DNA from: Pseudomonas sp. DNDY-54
GTDB lineage: Bacteria > Pseudomonadota > Gammaproteobacteria > Pseudomonadales > Pseudomonadaceae
Direction: 5' to 3'
Length of the DNA: 64,000 nt
Assembly (NCBI RefSeq): GCF_019880365.1
Contig: NZ_CP082271.1
Span: 1,488,001 to 1,552,000 of the forward strand
The translations under genes were made by a program, and so were the position numbers. The notes below the pieces were generated by a model. The model searched no databases and had not been told where the DNA came from. It saw only the letters and a program-made list of their open reading frames with translations. Positions 18,198 through 28,253 of this stretch are shown piece by piece. How positions within the stretch are numbered: the stretch's first letter is position 1; each line of letters begins with the position of its first letter.

Positions 18198-20162
18198 ATG
18201 ATGAAACAGGATTTCCAAAGCTTTCACGCCAACCTTTCCGCGCTCGATGATCAGGCCATCAACCCGAGCGCCAACGTCTCGTTGGAGCAGCTTGTCGATC
18301 GTAGCCGGCGTAACCTGCTCAAGGGCGGGATGGGCCTTGCCGCGTTGGGTTTTCTCGGCGGCAGTCTGGGTGCCTGTCGCAGCGCCGTGCAATCTGAGTC
18401 GCTGATCGGTTTCAAGCGCATCCCGACGCAGCTCGACCCGGCCTTCGACAGCGTGCAGGTAGCGCCGGGCTACACTGCTCGGACGTTCTTTTCCTGGGGT
18501 GATGCCGTCATGGCCGACGCCCCGGAGTGGAACCCCGACGCCACCGATGATTGGCAGGCTCAGCTCAAGCAGGCCGGCGACAACCATGACGGCATGCACT
18601 TCTTTCCGTTCCCGGAGAACCCCGACAGCCACGGCCTGCTGGTGATGAACCACGAGTACGTCAACCCGCCGCTGCATCCCAACGGCATGACGTTTACCGA
18701 CGGCAAGCGCCCGCGGGATGAGGTGCGCAAAGAGCAGGCAGCTCATGGCGTCAGCGTTATCGAAGTGAAAAAAGACACGCAGGGTCAATGGCAGCGGGTC
18801 ATGCCATCGCGCTACAACCGGCGCATCTCGGCCATGACGCCGATGGCGGTGGGCGGCCCGCTGGCCGGCAACGACGCGCTGAAGACGGCTTCCGACCCAG
18901 CGGCCGCGAAATCATCGGCACGCTGAACAACTGTTCCAGCGGCTTCACGCCCTGGGGCACCTATCTGGTGTGCGAAGAGAACTGGCACAACTACTTCGTC
19001 AACCATGATGCTGCCGACATGGCCCAGCGTGTATCGCACAGGCGTTACGGCATCGAGGGCAAGGGCATGAGCAAGCTGTATGGCTGGGAGACCGCCGACG
19101 CCCGTTTCAATGCCACGCCGGACCCGACGCAACCGCACGGTGGCCACGTACATGAGCCGAACCGTTTCGGTTGGGTCGTCGAGGTCGATCCCTTCGATCC
19201 AGCGAGCAAGCCGGTCAAGCGCACCGCCTTTGGCCGCTATTGCCGCGAGTGTTCCGTGCTCTCGCTGGGTGAGGACGGTCGCATGGCTTTCTATTCCGGC
19301 GACGATACCAAGGGTGAATACGTCTACAAGTTCGTCCCAAGCGGCCGCTATGTGCCGGGCGCCGATAAGGCCAACCGCCAGCTGCTGGACAGCGGCACCC
19401 TGTACGTGGCGCGGTTCAACGCCGATGGCAGTGGCGAGTGGCTGGCGCTGGTGCACGGACAGAACGGGCTCACGGTAGGGAACGGTTTCGCCGACCAGGC
19501 TGAAGTGTTGCTCAACGCCCGCGCCGCTGGCGACCACGTGGGCGCGACGCCCATGGACCGGCCGGAGTGGGTGGCCGTGCACCCGCCCAGTCGCGAGGTC
19601 TATGTGACCCTGACCAACAACGACAACCGCGGCGTGAAATGGCTCACCGACAAGGCCAACCCGCGTCCCGTGAACCTGCACGGCCAAATTCTGCGCTGGA
19701 ACGAGAAGGGCGCCGACCCCACCGCGACCGCCTTCACCTGGGAAGTCTTCCTGCTGGCCCGGCGAGCAGCCCGGCGCCAAGGATGCAGAGGGTGAGCCAG
19801 TACCGGCCAACCTCACCGGCACCATCAACGGGGATATCTTTTCCTCGCCCGATGGGCTGGCCTTCGATAACGCTGGCCGGTTGTGGATTGAGACCGACTA
19901 CGGCGACGACGAGCCCGCGATGCAGGCCATGGGCACCAATCAGCTGCTCTGTGCTGACCCGCGCACCCGCGAGGTGCGGCGCTTTCTGGTCGGCCCTCGC
20001 GGCTGCGAAATCACGGGTATCACCTGGAGCCCGGACTACCGCGCCATGTGGATCAACGTCCAGCATCCCGAACTGAGCTTTCCCGCCAGCGACGGCAAGA
20101 CCCGACCGCGATCCTCTACCGTGCTTATCACCAAGGACGACGGTGGCGTTATCGGAACCTGA
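18198..20162 (+). pseudogene. phoX: PhoX family alkaline phosphatase (DUF839), two frameshifts
   Basis: PhoX enzymes are calcium- and iron-dependent periplasmic phosphatases exported by Tat. About 655 codons are present. The N-terminus has the Tat motif SRRNLLKGG at about 40-48 and a hydrophobic stretch ending GACRS. Later family motifs include NNCSSGFTPWGTYLVCEENW, HVHEPNRFGWVVEVDPFDP, FGRYCRECSVL, YSGDDTKGEYVYKFV, GRLWIETDYGDDEP and a C-terminal TVLITKDDGGVIG. The frame changes near 18892 (base missing in CCC) and near 19757 (extra C in CCC); both repairs restore continuous homology. It lies 31 bp after the tonB stop, so it is probably in the same transcript. Confidence 0.8.
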
Positions 20163-20262
20163 CGGCCGATGTCGGTGGCTCTGTTGAGCTGAACGTTTGG
20201 TCTAGGGTCTGGCTCTAACATGCTGATACATACTCCTCTGCATGTAATCAAGGAGCTGGGCC

Positions 20263-21064
20263 ATGGCCATCTCACCGCTGCAAGCACGACTGGCTCTTAC
20301 TGTCGTTGTGTCCTGTGTTCCGCTTGCGAGCAGGCGGATCTCTACTCGCTGAAGGTTGAAAACGACATCATCGCCACCGCAGTGATGGTCACACCAACGC
20401 GAGCTGATGCGCTCGTTCAAGCCTGACAGACCAAACGAAATCCGCGTTTTTATCGGCACGCACCCCGCCGGTTTATCCTCCCGCGAACTCGCCGCATCGA
20501 GGTTTCGCCGCGCTGCTGTTCGCCGGCATGCGTGGCGCGGCGGTGGGGCTCGCCGGGAACCCAAAACATCGCAATCAACTGCGCAATGAACCCTTCGTCA
20601 ATCTCGCCTATCAACATCGCTGGTGGCTACAGCACCGCCTGGCTGGGCTGGATGTTGAATACGGACCGAGCGCCGGCTTTGCGCTTGGCAATCTCTATAC
20701 GTACGGGTCTGCCGGGTTTGGGCTGCGCATCGGTCAAGGGCTGGGCCGCAGCTTCAGTATTCCCGCAGTGGCACCGGCGCAGAGCGGAAGCATGTTTTTC
20801 GATCAAGGCGGTGGGTTCGCCTGGAGCCTCTTTGCCAACGTAGAAGGGCGCTACATGGCGCAGAACATGTTGTTGGAGGGCAACACGTTCAAGAGCAGCC
20901 ACTCGGTGGATCCGAATGAATGGGTCGGCGACGCCAAAGCCGGCGTGGCGCTAACCTGGAACAGCTGGCAACTGGCGTTTGCCAGCGTCTGGCGTACTCG
21001 CGAATTCAAAGGTCAAGACGAGCATGATCAGTTCGGTTCGCTGACGGTCTCGACCTGGTTCTAG
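20263..21064 (+). pseudogene. lpxR: Remnant of lipid A deacylase LpxR
   Basis: LpxR is an outer membrane barrel that removes the 3'-acyloxyacyl group of lipid A. ATG 20263 follows AAGGAG and a signal peptide (about 20 residues). The next matches are ADLYSLKVENDIIAT in another frame, ELMRSFKPD in a third, and then from about 20583 a continuous C-terminal part: LRNEPFVNLAYQHRWWLQ, YGPSAGFALGNLYTYGSAGFGLRIG, and the ending DEHDQFGSLTVSTWF. Between 20450 and 20580 the family sequence is missing or unrecognisable, about 50 residues short of the usual 310-320. Several frameshifts plus this loss indicate real decay. Confidence 0.75.
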
Positions 21065-21103
21065 GATGAAGCGGGGAGCGAGCGCTCCCCGCTGATGCCT
21101 CGT

Positions 21104-21448
21104 TTACTTCTTCACCCAGCTGCCATTGAGCTGGATGATCTGCCCGGGCGGGGTTTTCTCGATCGCCTTTTTGCCGGCAATTGCCTCGACGTCGCTCACG
21201 TTGATGCCATTCTTCTGAGCCAGACGATGGTACTCAGCACGTCGCGCCTGGTTGATCTGACTGGCGATTTCTTCGGCTTGACCGCCGCTCTGCACGACGC
21301 CGAGATAGCCGTCTGGCCGCTCGCCGAGCTGGCCGCTGGCCTTGGCCTGGCCCAGCGCGGACATGGCCTCGTTGAGCGACATGGCGGCGGCGGGCAGCGC
21401 CAGGCACAGCGCGATGAGTAGGGTTCCGAGTTTCAGATAGGTTTTCAT
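21104..21448 (-). CDS. ydbL: YdbL family periplasmic protein (DUF1318)
   Basis: The 114-residue product has a signal peptide of about 22 residues (ends PAAA) and a small helical domain typical of YdbL: SLNEAMSALGQAKASGQLGE, then QINQARRAEYHRLAQKNG and a C-terminal PPGQIIQLNG. It is the last gene of a ydbH-ynbE-ydbL set, 8 bp after ynbE. In E. coli YdbH, an AsmA-like protein, works with YnbE in moving phospholipids to the outer membrane, and YdbL is thought to help that complex. Function here follows from family and context. Confidence 0.8.
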   Translation of the reverse strand: MKTYLKLGTLLIALCLALPAAAMSLNEAMSALGQAKASGQLGERPDGYLGVVQSGGQAEEIASQINQARRAEYHRLAQKNGINVSDVEAIAGKKAIEKTPPGQIIQLNGSWVKK

Positions 21449-21456
21449 AAGGCTCC

Positions 21457-21648
21457 TCAGAACAAACCGCTGTCTTCGTTAATGATCGAGTCGAGCTGCT
21501 TGTCGACCTTGATGTAAATCTCGTGCTCGATTTTCACGTTGAGGTTGATGTTGATCGGCTCGTTGGGCACGGCCAGTTCGACGCGTGGTGTACAGGCACT
21601 GGCGAGCAGGGCAAGCATGAAAATGCTGATTGGATGAAACACCCGCAT
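21457..21648 (-). CDS. ynbE: YnbE family lipoprotein
   Basis: A 63-residue lipoprotein. The lipobox LASAC places the modified cysteine at residue 19, and the short mature part contains the family motif NEPININLNVKIEHEIYIKVDKQ. GGAGAA lies before ATG 21648; an earlier in-frame start at 21690 would add a polar leader before the signal. In E. coli YnbE forms a stack that connects the YdbH bridge to the outer membrane. It lies between ydbH and ydbL on the same strand. Confidence 0.85.
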   Translation of the reverse strand: MRVFHPISIFMLALLASACTPRVELAVPNEPININLNVKIEHEIYIKVDKQLDSIINEDSGLF

Positions 21649-21826
21649 GACGGTCTTCTCCTGATCGGGGGTGCCGCTACCTTGCCTCAACCGGCCTTCG
21701 AAAAACTACCGGCGTTAGCCATAGCCGCCAAAAAATTCTCGGACTTCACATTTACGGCGCGTGTAGGTGCTACGCGAGTCCCGGTCCGGGTGTTCGGCTG
21801 GTGCCTCTCAAGTCTCATGGTGGCCC

Positions 21827-24399
21827 TCAGCGGGTAGATCTGAGGCGTTCCTGCACGCGCCGTTGAATGGTTTCGCTGACGCGATCGGACAATTGCAGGC
21901 TGGTCAGCAGAGCCGGAATGTCTTCCTCCAGATTGATCGAGAAGTTGATAGGGCGTCCGCCCTCCAGCGCAGGATTTCGGCCATGCAGTTTCAAGCCCAG
22001 ATCCAGTTTGCCTTCGGCCGAATAATCCACATCGCTGGCAAGCACGTCGTAGTGGAAGTCATCCAGTGCTTCCGTTACCAAGCGCATGGCCGGGTTCGAT
22101 TGGCCCAGTGCCTGAAGCTTCGCCGAACGAAACTGCAGGGCACCGCCCGGTTCGCGCGCCTGCAGCCTGCCTTGCTCGATGCTGATGCCCGCGGGGTGCG
22201 TTGCAGTTGCATGTTGCCGTCGATCACGCCGGTGCCGGTGAGCCCTTCGGCGGGATAGGCTTCGAGCAGCAGCGGTAGTTGCAAGCCGCGCAGGTGCGCC
22301 TGCAGTTGCTGGGCATCGGCAGCAAGGTCCATAACGCCGGGTTCCAGCCAGAGTCTGCCACCGAGCAGGCGTGCTTCGGCGAGGCTCCAGGCTAGGCGAC
22401 CGCGGGTGAAGGTATCGAGTGGGCTGACATATTCACCCTTGAACCGCAGCGGACCAAAGGTGAAGCCGGGGTTGGCCTCGCGCAAGGTCAGTTCGGAGAT
22501 GCTCAGTCTCAGTTCATTGCGCTGCAGCGCAAACGCCAGCTCGGCATCCAGCCCGCTCAACTCGGTGCGGTCGTAGATGCCGCCGAGCCCCCTCGCGCTG
22601 AAGGTGGCGGTTGCGGTGACAGCACCACTCCCAAGCACGTTGACTTGCGTCTGGCCGGTCAGGCGCCCGTTGTTCAGCTCCAGTGTTTCGGGCCAGTCGG
22701 CGAGGGTGGCAGCCAAGGGATTGCCGGCCCGCAGGAACAGGTCGGGCAGGGCCGCGTTCAGGTGCGTTGCCCCGTCGGCCATGTCGTAGGTCAGTGCCAG
22801 CGGAAGGGCGAGCGCGGCATCATTGCTCAGTGGACCTTCGAGCGAGACGCGTGTTTGGTTCGCGGCGAGCGTGCCGTTCCAGTGCCAAGCCTGAGGGCGC
22901 AGTGCTGATTGCTGCAGTTCTCCGATGGACAGCGTGGGCTTGCCGGACACCGTGAGGGCTCGCAGTTGGTTGTCGGAGTACGTGGCGTCAATGCCGATCC
23001 CTGCCACATTCGCTTGCAGTTGGCGGGCAGCCAAACCGGCGGTGGCGGTCAGGGCGTTTAGCGTCAACTTCGAGCCTTTGCCAAGGCGGATCACGGCGGT
23101 GTCAGGGGAGATCTCGCCGCTAAGGCGCAGGTCCGCTTCAAGACCGGCGAGGGCGAGGTCCGGTGTTTTCAGAACTGGGTTATTCAGGCGGAGCCGCGTC
23201 TGGTCAAACGACAGTGAGTACGGGGCCCGGAGTTTCAATTCCAGGAGGCTTTCTAACGACACGGCCGTGGGCCCGCTGGCGGCCATTCGTACCTGTAGGG
23301 GAAGGGCCGAGGCGGTGCTGCCGGTTGGTAACGGTGTGATCTGTAGGCTTAATGCATCGGGTTGCAGCTGTACAGGAAGCTCAGCGATCAGCGCCTGCGC
23401 GGGCAGTAGCTGCAGATCCGTGCGCAGGGTCGTCGGTAACCAGATGCCTTTATCCACGCGCGCCGAGAGATCCAGCAGACCTTGTACGTGCCCGATGCCG
23501 ACGACCGGCCAAGGCACAGGCAGGTTGGCGGAGAGGTGTAGGTCACCGTCCAGCGCCTCCCAGCTATCCGCCTCGTTGCTCGTATCGACACGCATCGCCC
23601 AGCCTGCGCCGATACGCATCTGCTGGGGGAGTTCGGGTAGCGATTGGGCGTCATAGTCTGACCAGTTGCTCAGCCAGTTCAGCAACCATGGCGCCTCGGG
23701 CAGCTCGCTCATCGCGAGCGTGCCGCGCCAGCGCGTAAAGCCTGCATCCTGTGCAAATTGATTCTGCATGGTCGCTCGCTGAATTCCATCCAGCTCGAGC
23801 TCGAGGTTCAGATGCGTTTCGCTGCCCCGCTGTGAGGCTTGGACTGCTACGCCCACGCGATGGCTTTGATGGTGCAGCCGCAGATCAATACGCGCTGGAA
23901 ACAGCTCGTTATCGCCTGATTTCCAGCTAATGCCACCGTGTTCCGTGCACACACCGGTGTTGCAGGGCAGGGTCAGATCAAGAGACTCGATCCGTCCGTG
24001 TCGTGGTAGCCAGGCCAACCAGCGTTCCAACTGGCTGGGCTCAGGGAACGCGACAGGTTGACTGTCGCGACGGCCATCGGAGGGTGGCTGCCACTGGGCA
24101 TCGATGTGCTTGACCGTCAGTGCACTAAAGGGCAGCACTCGCCAGCCTTTGGCGAACTCCAGGTTTAGGGCGTTGATCGTTACGGCGAGCCGTTCATCGG
24201 GTGATGGCTGCCGGACGATCGAAATTTCCCGTACCGCGAGATGGTTCATCGACAACCGCAAACCGCTGATGTCGAACGCGACGATGCCGAGCTCAGCCTT
24301 GAGGTTCTGCCAGCGCGCACTCCCATAGAGCGCAGCGCTCAGTACAAGCAAAGCCAGGCCTGCAGCCGCCCATAGCAAGATTGTGCGCCGCTGGGTCAT
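21827..24399 (-). pseudogene. ydbH: YdbH family AsmA-like envelope protein, one frameshift
   Basis: The gene starts at ATG 24399 with an N-terminal membrane anchor (about residues 8-27) followed by a long beta-rich periplasmic domain, as in AsmA-like lipid bridges. The first frame runs 774 codons but loses homology after NMQLQRTP. One base missing in the GGGG run at 22193-22196 (plus-strand view) explains it: with it restored, the reading continues AGISIEQGRLQAREPGGALQF and joins the downstream frame MRLVTEALDDFHYDVLASDV to the stop at 21827. The total of 2573 nt is one short of a codon multiple, as expected. A homopolymer sequencing error is a strong alternative, since ynbE and ydbL are intact. 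Confidence 0.8.
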
Positions 24400-24888
24400 G
24401 GTCCTTCCTGCCGAATTTGACGCGTCAGCATAAAGCGGTCATTGCGCGGATGCGATGCGCGCCGGCGTGGAAGAGGCGGCTACCGCAAAGCTGGCCGGAA
24501 GTTCCTGATCACGCCGCTATTGACGCGCTGGAAGCGTTTATGGCGCACCTCACAGCCTGCTGCGCCAAACTTGTGCACATTCGGGCGTCGGGCTTGTCAA
24601 GCGCTTATGACAATCTGTCGCAAACCAAGCGCGGTCATAGAACGTTATTAACTTGCTGAAAATTAAGGACTTTTTTCATTGGTGAAAAAAGCGTCAGTTT
24701 AACCGCAGCCCCCTGAATACAGGCGTTAGGGAAATCTGTAACCTGTTTGTCCACTGACTTATCCACAGCTTCTGTGGATTAAAGTTCTCTGTGATCCGGA
24801 TCGCGTTTTTAGACTTTTGACAAGACTTTAACTCTTCGAAAAAAGGAGTAGAGTGCGCGCCCTTGTTCCCCCGAACCCTTCGGTGACC
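24400..24888. promoter_or_regulatory. Intergenic region with DnaA-box-like cluster
   Basis: This 489-bp divergent intergenic region is AT-richer than its surroundings. TTATCCACA, the exact DnaA box consensus, lies at 24759-24767, an imperfect TTGTCCACT at 24747-24755, and ATCCACAG-CTT-CTGTGGAT (24761-24779) makes a perfect hairpin that carries a second box on the other strand. A possible promoter for the Sel1 gene is TTTAAC near 24829 and TAGAGT at 24849-24854 with a GC-rich discriminator. No gene was seen in the region. Confidence 0.45.
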
Positions 24889-25308
24889 ATGAGAACGCGT
24901 CCCCTTGCCTCGACCCCGCTCGAGAGCACTCCCTCTTCTCCACGCCTGCCGATGCGCATGGCGTTGTGGCTGCTGGACAGCCAGCGTCTAGGACAGACTC
25001 AAAGTGTCAAACGTATAGCTGGCCGGATGCTCAAGCAGCCGGCACTCGAAGGCGTTGTCGAAGCGCAGAGCCGCCTGGGACGGCTGCTTTGCAAGGATTG
25101 CGACAGCCAGCGCGATCGGCGTATCGGTTTCGAGCTGTTGCGTCAGGCCGCACGCGCAGGTGACTGCCAGGCCCAACTGGAGCTTGGCCAGCTGTATTGC
25201 CAGCCACAGTATCGCGAGTTGGGCAAAGCGCGGCACTGGCTGGAGCAAGCCGCCGCGCAAGGTTCTGCCGAAGCGTCACGGGTTTTACAGCGATTTCCCA
25301 CCCGCTAA
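24889..25308 (+). CDS. Sel1-repeat protein
   Basis: The 139-residue product has a polar N-terminus of about 25 residues and then a helical repeat region with two Sel1/TPR-like repeats: GFELLRQAARAGDCQAQLELGQLY and KARHWLEQAAAQGSAEAS spaced about 36 residues apart. Such proteins usually act as adaptors. I prefer ATG 24889. A GTG at 24853 with AAGGAG in front is possible, but it overlaps the likely -10 element TAGAGT. It precedes rmuC by 137 bp on the same strand. The specific partner is unknown. Confidence 0.65.
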   Translation: MRTRPLASTPLESTPSSPRLPMRMALWLLDSQRLGQTQSVKRIAGRMLKQPALEGVVEAQSRLGRLLCKDCDSQRDRRIGFELLRQAARAGDCQAQLELGQLYCQPQYRELGKARHWLEQAAAQGSAEASRVLQRFPTR

Positions 25309-25445
25309 AGCCTTTCAGCTGTCGTTGCGTCTCGTTACTCGCGCGGGCGACACGGCCGCCGCGAGTAAGGGGCGAAGCAGGGCGTTCGGCCTGACCGCCC
25401 CGGTTTGGCTGGCTATACTGCGCGGCAATTCAGCCGGAGCCACGC

Positions 25446-26915
25446 ATGCCTCTCGACCCTACCTATTTGCTCGCCGGGCTTGGTTTCCTATCTCTGTTGC
25501 TGGCTGCTGTTGCGGTGGTTTTGCAGCGCCGTCTCTCACAACGCCAGACCGAGTTCGCCTTGCTCGATGAACGTCTCGCCCAGGCCACCATGGCTCAGGA
25601 GGGGTTGAGCGCGCAGCTCGAGGCGAGCCGCGTGGCTCACGCCGACCTCAGTGAGTCTCGCTCGGCACTGCAAGCCGAGTTGGCAGCCCTGCGGCGCGAA
25701 ACCGAGTGGCTGCAAGCGCAGCGCATAGAACACCGTGAAGCGCTCAACGATCTCGAAGCCGAGCGGGATGCGCAGCAATCCGAGCTGCGTGCACTGAGCG
25801 CGGCTCACGCGGCTGTCTCTGCCGAACTCAACGAACAGCACAAAACTCACGACCAGCGCCTGGAGGATCTACAGGGGGCCCGCGACGAGCTGCGTTCGCA
25901 ATTTGCAGAACTGGCTGGGAAGATTTTCGCGGAACGTGAACAGCGATTTGCCGAAACCAGCCACGAGCGACTCGGACAGCTGCTCGATCCGCTGAAGGAA
26001 CGTATCCAGTCATTCGAAAAACGTGTCGAGGAGAGCTACCAGAGCGAAGCGCGCGAGCGGTTCTCACTGGCCAAAGAGCTGGAACGGCTGCAGCAGCTCA
26101 ATCAGCGTTTGGGCGACGAGGCAACCAACCTGACGCGGGCACTTCAAGGCCAGAAAACCCAAGGCAACTGGGGCGAGCTCATCCTGGAGCGCGTGCTGGA
26201 GCATGCGGGACTGGAAAAGGGCCGCGAGTACCACACTCAGGTCAGTCTGAAGAGCGCCGACGGCGAGCGTTTCCAGCCCGACGTCCTGATCCAGCTGCCC
26301 GGTGACAAACAGGTGGTGGTGGATGCCAAGGTCAGCCTCACGGCGTATCAGGCGCTGACCTGTGCTGAGGATGAAGGCAGTCGTGCGCTGGCCCTGAAAC
26401 AGCACGTTCTCTCCGTGCGTAACCACCTGAAAGGGTTGTCATTGAAGGATTATCAGCGGCTAGAAGGACTGCAGAGCCTGGATTTCGTGCTGCTCTTCGT
26501 GCCCATCGAGGCGGCGTTCGCGGCGGCGCTGCAGGCTGATCCGGAACTGTTTCAAGACGCTTACAGCAAAAACATCGTGATCGTCAGCCCAACCACATTG
26601 CTCGCTACCTTGCGCGTGATCGACAGCCTCTGGCGGCAGGAGCGGCAGAGCCAGAACGCCCGTGAGATTGCCGAGCGCGCCGGTGCGCTGTATGACAAAT
26701 TTGCCGCCTTCATCCAGGACCTGGACGAGATCGGCAATCGCCTGCAGCAGCTCGACAAGGCCTATATCGGAGCACGTAACAAACTCACGGATGGGCGTGG
26801 CAACCTGGTCGGTCGTGCCGAGCAGCTGAAACTATTGGGTGCCCGCGCCAGCAAGCGGTTGCCTACTGACTGGCTGGAGCGCGCCGGGGCCGAAACGCCG
26901 CTGGCCGAGGATTGA
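25446..26915 (+). CDS. rmuC: DNA recombination protein RmuC
   Basis: RmuC limits inversions and other rearrangements at short repeats and has a nuclease-like C-terminal fold. The 489-residue product has an N-terminal transmembrane segment (about 8-27), a long coiled coil (about 30-190) and the RmuC domain (about 195-440) with GNWGELILERVLEHAGLEKGREY, FQPDVLIQLPGDKQVVVDAKVSL and FVPIEAAFAAALQADPEL. A family-typical charged tail follows. ATG 25446 places the anchor at the very N-terminus. It stands between the Sel1 gene and a convergent MgtC-like gene. Confidence 0.9.
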   Translation: MPLDPTYLLAGLGFLSLLLAAVAVVLQRRLSQRQTEFALLDERLAQATMAQEGLSAQLEASRVAHADLSESRSALQAELAALRRETEWLQAQRIEHREALNDLEAERDAQQSELRALSAAHAAVSAELNEQHKTHDQRLEDLQGARDELRSQFAELAGKIFAEREQRFAETSHERLGQLLDPLKERIQSFEKRVEESYQSEARERFSLAKELERLQQLNQRLGDEATNLTRALQGQKTQGNWGELILERVLEHAGLEKGREYHTQVSLKSADGERFQPDVLIQLPGDKQVVVDAKVSLTAYQALTCAEDEGSRALALKQHVLSVRNHLKGLSLKDYQRLEGLQSLDFVLLFVPIEAAFAAALQADPELFQDAYSKNIVIVSPTTLLATLRVIDSLWRQERQSQNAREIAERAGALYDKFAAFIQDLDEIGNRLQQLDKAYIGARNKLTDGRGNLVGRAEQLKLLGARASKRLPTDWLERAGAETPLAED

Positions 26916-26928
26916 GCGTCCCGCTACG

Positions 26929-28173
26929 TCATGCCAGCCAGAGTACTGCGAGCCCCACTAACAGGCCGCCGAGCATGAACGGCAACGTCATCAACGCAAG
27001 GGCGCGCCCACCGATAAACAGAATCAGCCCTGCCTTGACCAGACTGTTGCTCAGCGCGGCGAGAAAGATGCCTCGAACGGCCACCATTTCGCTCAGGTCG
27101 GTCCGAGCGCTGTTTGACAGCGACAGGGTGATGGCATCTACGTCGGTCAGCCCTGAGAGCAGCGCGACCAGATAAATGCCCGTATCGCCCAGCAACCGCT
27201 GCGCGCCCTCGACGAGAAAGAGAATGATGACCAGCAGGCCGGCAAAGCGCAGCGCAGGGCCCAGTTCGAAGGGGTTCTTGAGTGGTGGCTCGGCTCCGCT
27301 CTGAGGCTGTTGTCCGGCGCGTAAATAGTAGAACAGGGCTCCGGCCGAGTAGATCAAGCCGGCTGTCACCATCGGCGCCAGCAACGACGGCAGCAGTGCT
27401 CGGTTGATCAGGCCGACCTCAAGCAAAACCCGCGGAAACATCAAGGCAGAGGTCGCGAGCAGACCGGCGGCCAGTGCAGGTCGCAGCTTCTCGGTGTTCA
27501 AACGGGCCAGGGTGATGGTCATGGCGGTTGAGGAAACGATACCGCCGAGCAGCGCCGTAACCATCAATCCATGGCGGGTGCCGAGCAAGCGAATGGCAAC
27601 ATAGGCGGCGAAGCCGATGCCAGCGATCAAAACCACCATCCACCAGGTGGTATAGGGGTTGAAGGCCTGCCAGGGCCCGTAACCTTCATTGGGCAGCGCC
27701 GGCAGCAGAACCACCGAAATAAACAACAGCTTCAAGGCGCCGCTCAGTTCGGCCTCGCTCAGCTTGCGTAGCGCACCGTGCAGACGTGCTTTCAGGCTCA
27801 GCAGCAGCGCCACGACCACGGCAACGGAAGCGGCCAGCAAGCGCGTCTCGGCGACGGCGAGGCTACCGAGCAAGAAGGTGAGCAGCAGCGCCACTTCGGT
27901 GGTCATGCCATGGTCGGCGTAGGCCCGCGACTCGATGACATAACCCGCAATTGTCAACAAGGCGAGCACGACAAACATCGCGATCCATGCGGCTGCACCG
28001 AAATGGCTCGCACTCAGCGCGGCCAGACCTCCAAACAGACCAGCGAGGCCGAAGGTGCGAATGCCGGCCAGCTCCTGCCCGGCATTATCGCGCCCGCTCC
28101 AGCTGCGCTCCGTACCGATCAGCAGGCCCACGCCTAACGCGGTGGCCAGGTTCAACAACAATTCTAGGGTCAT
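26929..28173 (-). CDS. MgtC/SapB N-domain plus DUF4010 membrane protein
   Basis: The 414-residue inner membrane protein has about 12 hydrophobic segments. The first 130 residues carry the MgtC/SapB signature (ALGVGLLIGTERSW, AGIRTFGLAGLFGGL, HGMTTEVALLLTFLLGSLA), and the rest matches the DUF4010 half (GLLIYS-like segments, LTDVDAITLSLSNSA and a C-terminal gly-rich helix). Family members are linked to magnesium homeostasis or virulence, but the function of the DUF4010 form is not established. It is transcribed after the sensor kinase on the same strand with an 80-bp gap, so they could share a transcript. Confidence 0.8.
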   Translation of the reverse strand: MTLELLLNLATALGVGLLIGTERSWSGRDNAGQELAGIRTFGLAGLFGGLAALSASHFGAAAWIAMFVVLALLTIAGYVIESRAYADHGMTTEVALLLTFLLGSLAVAETRLLAASVAVVVALLLSLKARLHGALRKLSEAELSGALKLLFISVVLLPALPNEGYGPWQAFNPYTTWWMVVLIAGIGFAAYVAIRLLGTRHGLMVTALLGGIVSSTAMTITLARLNTEKLRPALAAGLLATSALMFPRVLLEVGLINRALLPSLLAPMVTAGLIYSAGALFYYLRAGQQPQSGAEPPLKNPFELGPALRFAGLLVIILFLVEGAQRLLGDTGIYLVALLSGLTDVDAITLSLSNSARTDLSEMVAVRGIFLAALSNSLVKAGLILFIGGRALALMTLPFMLGGLLVGLAVLWLA

Positions 28174-28253
28174 GGCGTGATAGGCCGGCAGCTTCGGACT
28201 GTTTCAGTTTAGCCGTCGCGCTTGGCACAGACTTGCCCTGGCGCACGTCTGCT

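Noticed and set aside
18812..19828. A 338-codon minus-strand frame opposite phoX
   Set aside because: The plus strand shows unmistakable PhoX motifs across two frames; the antisense frame lacks motifs and a ribosome site.
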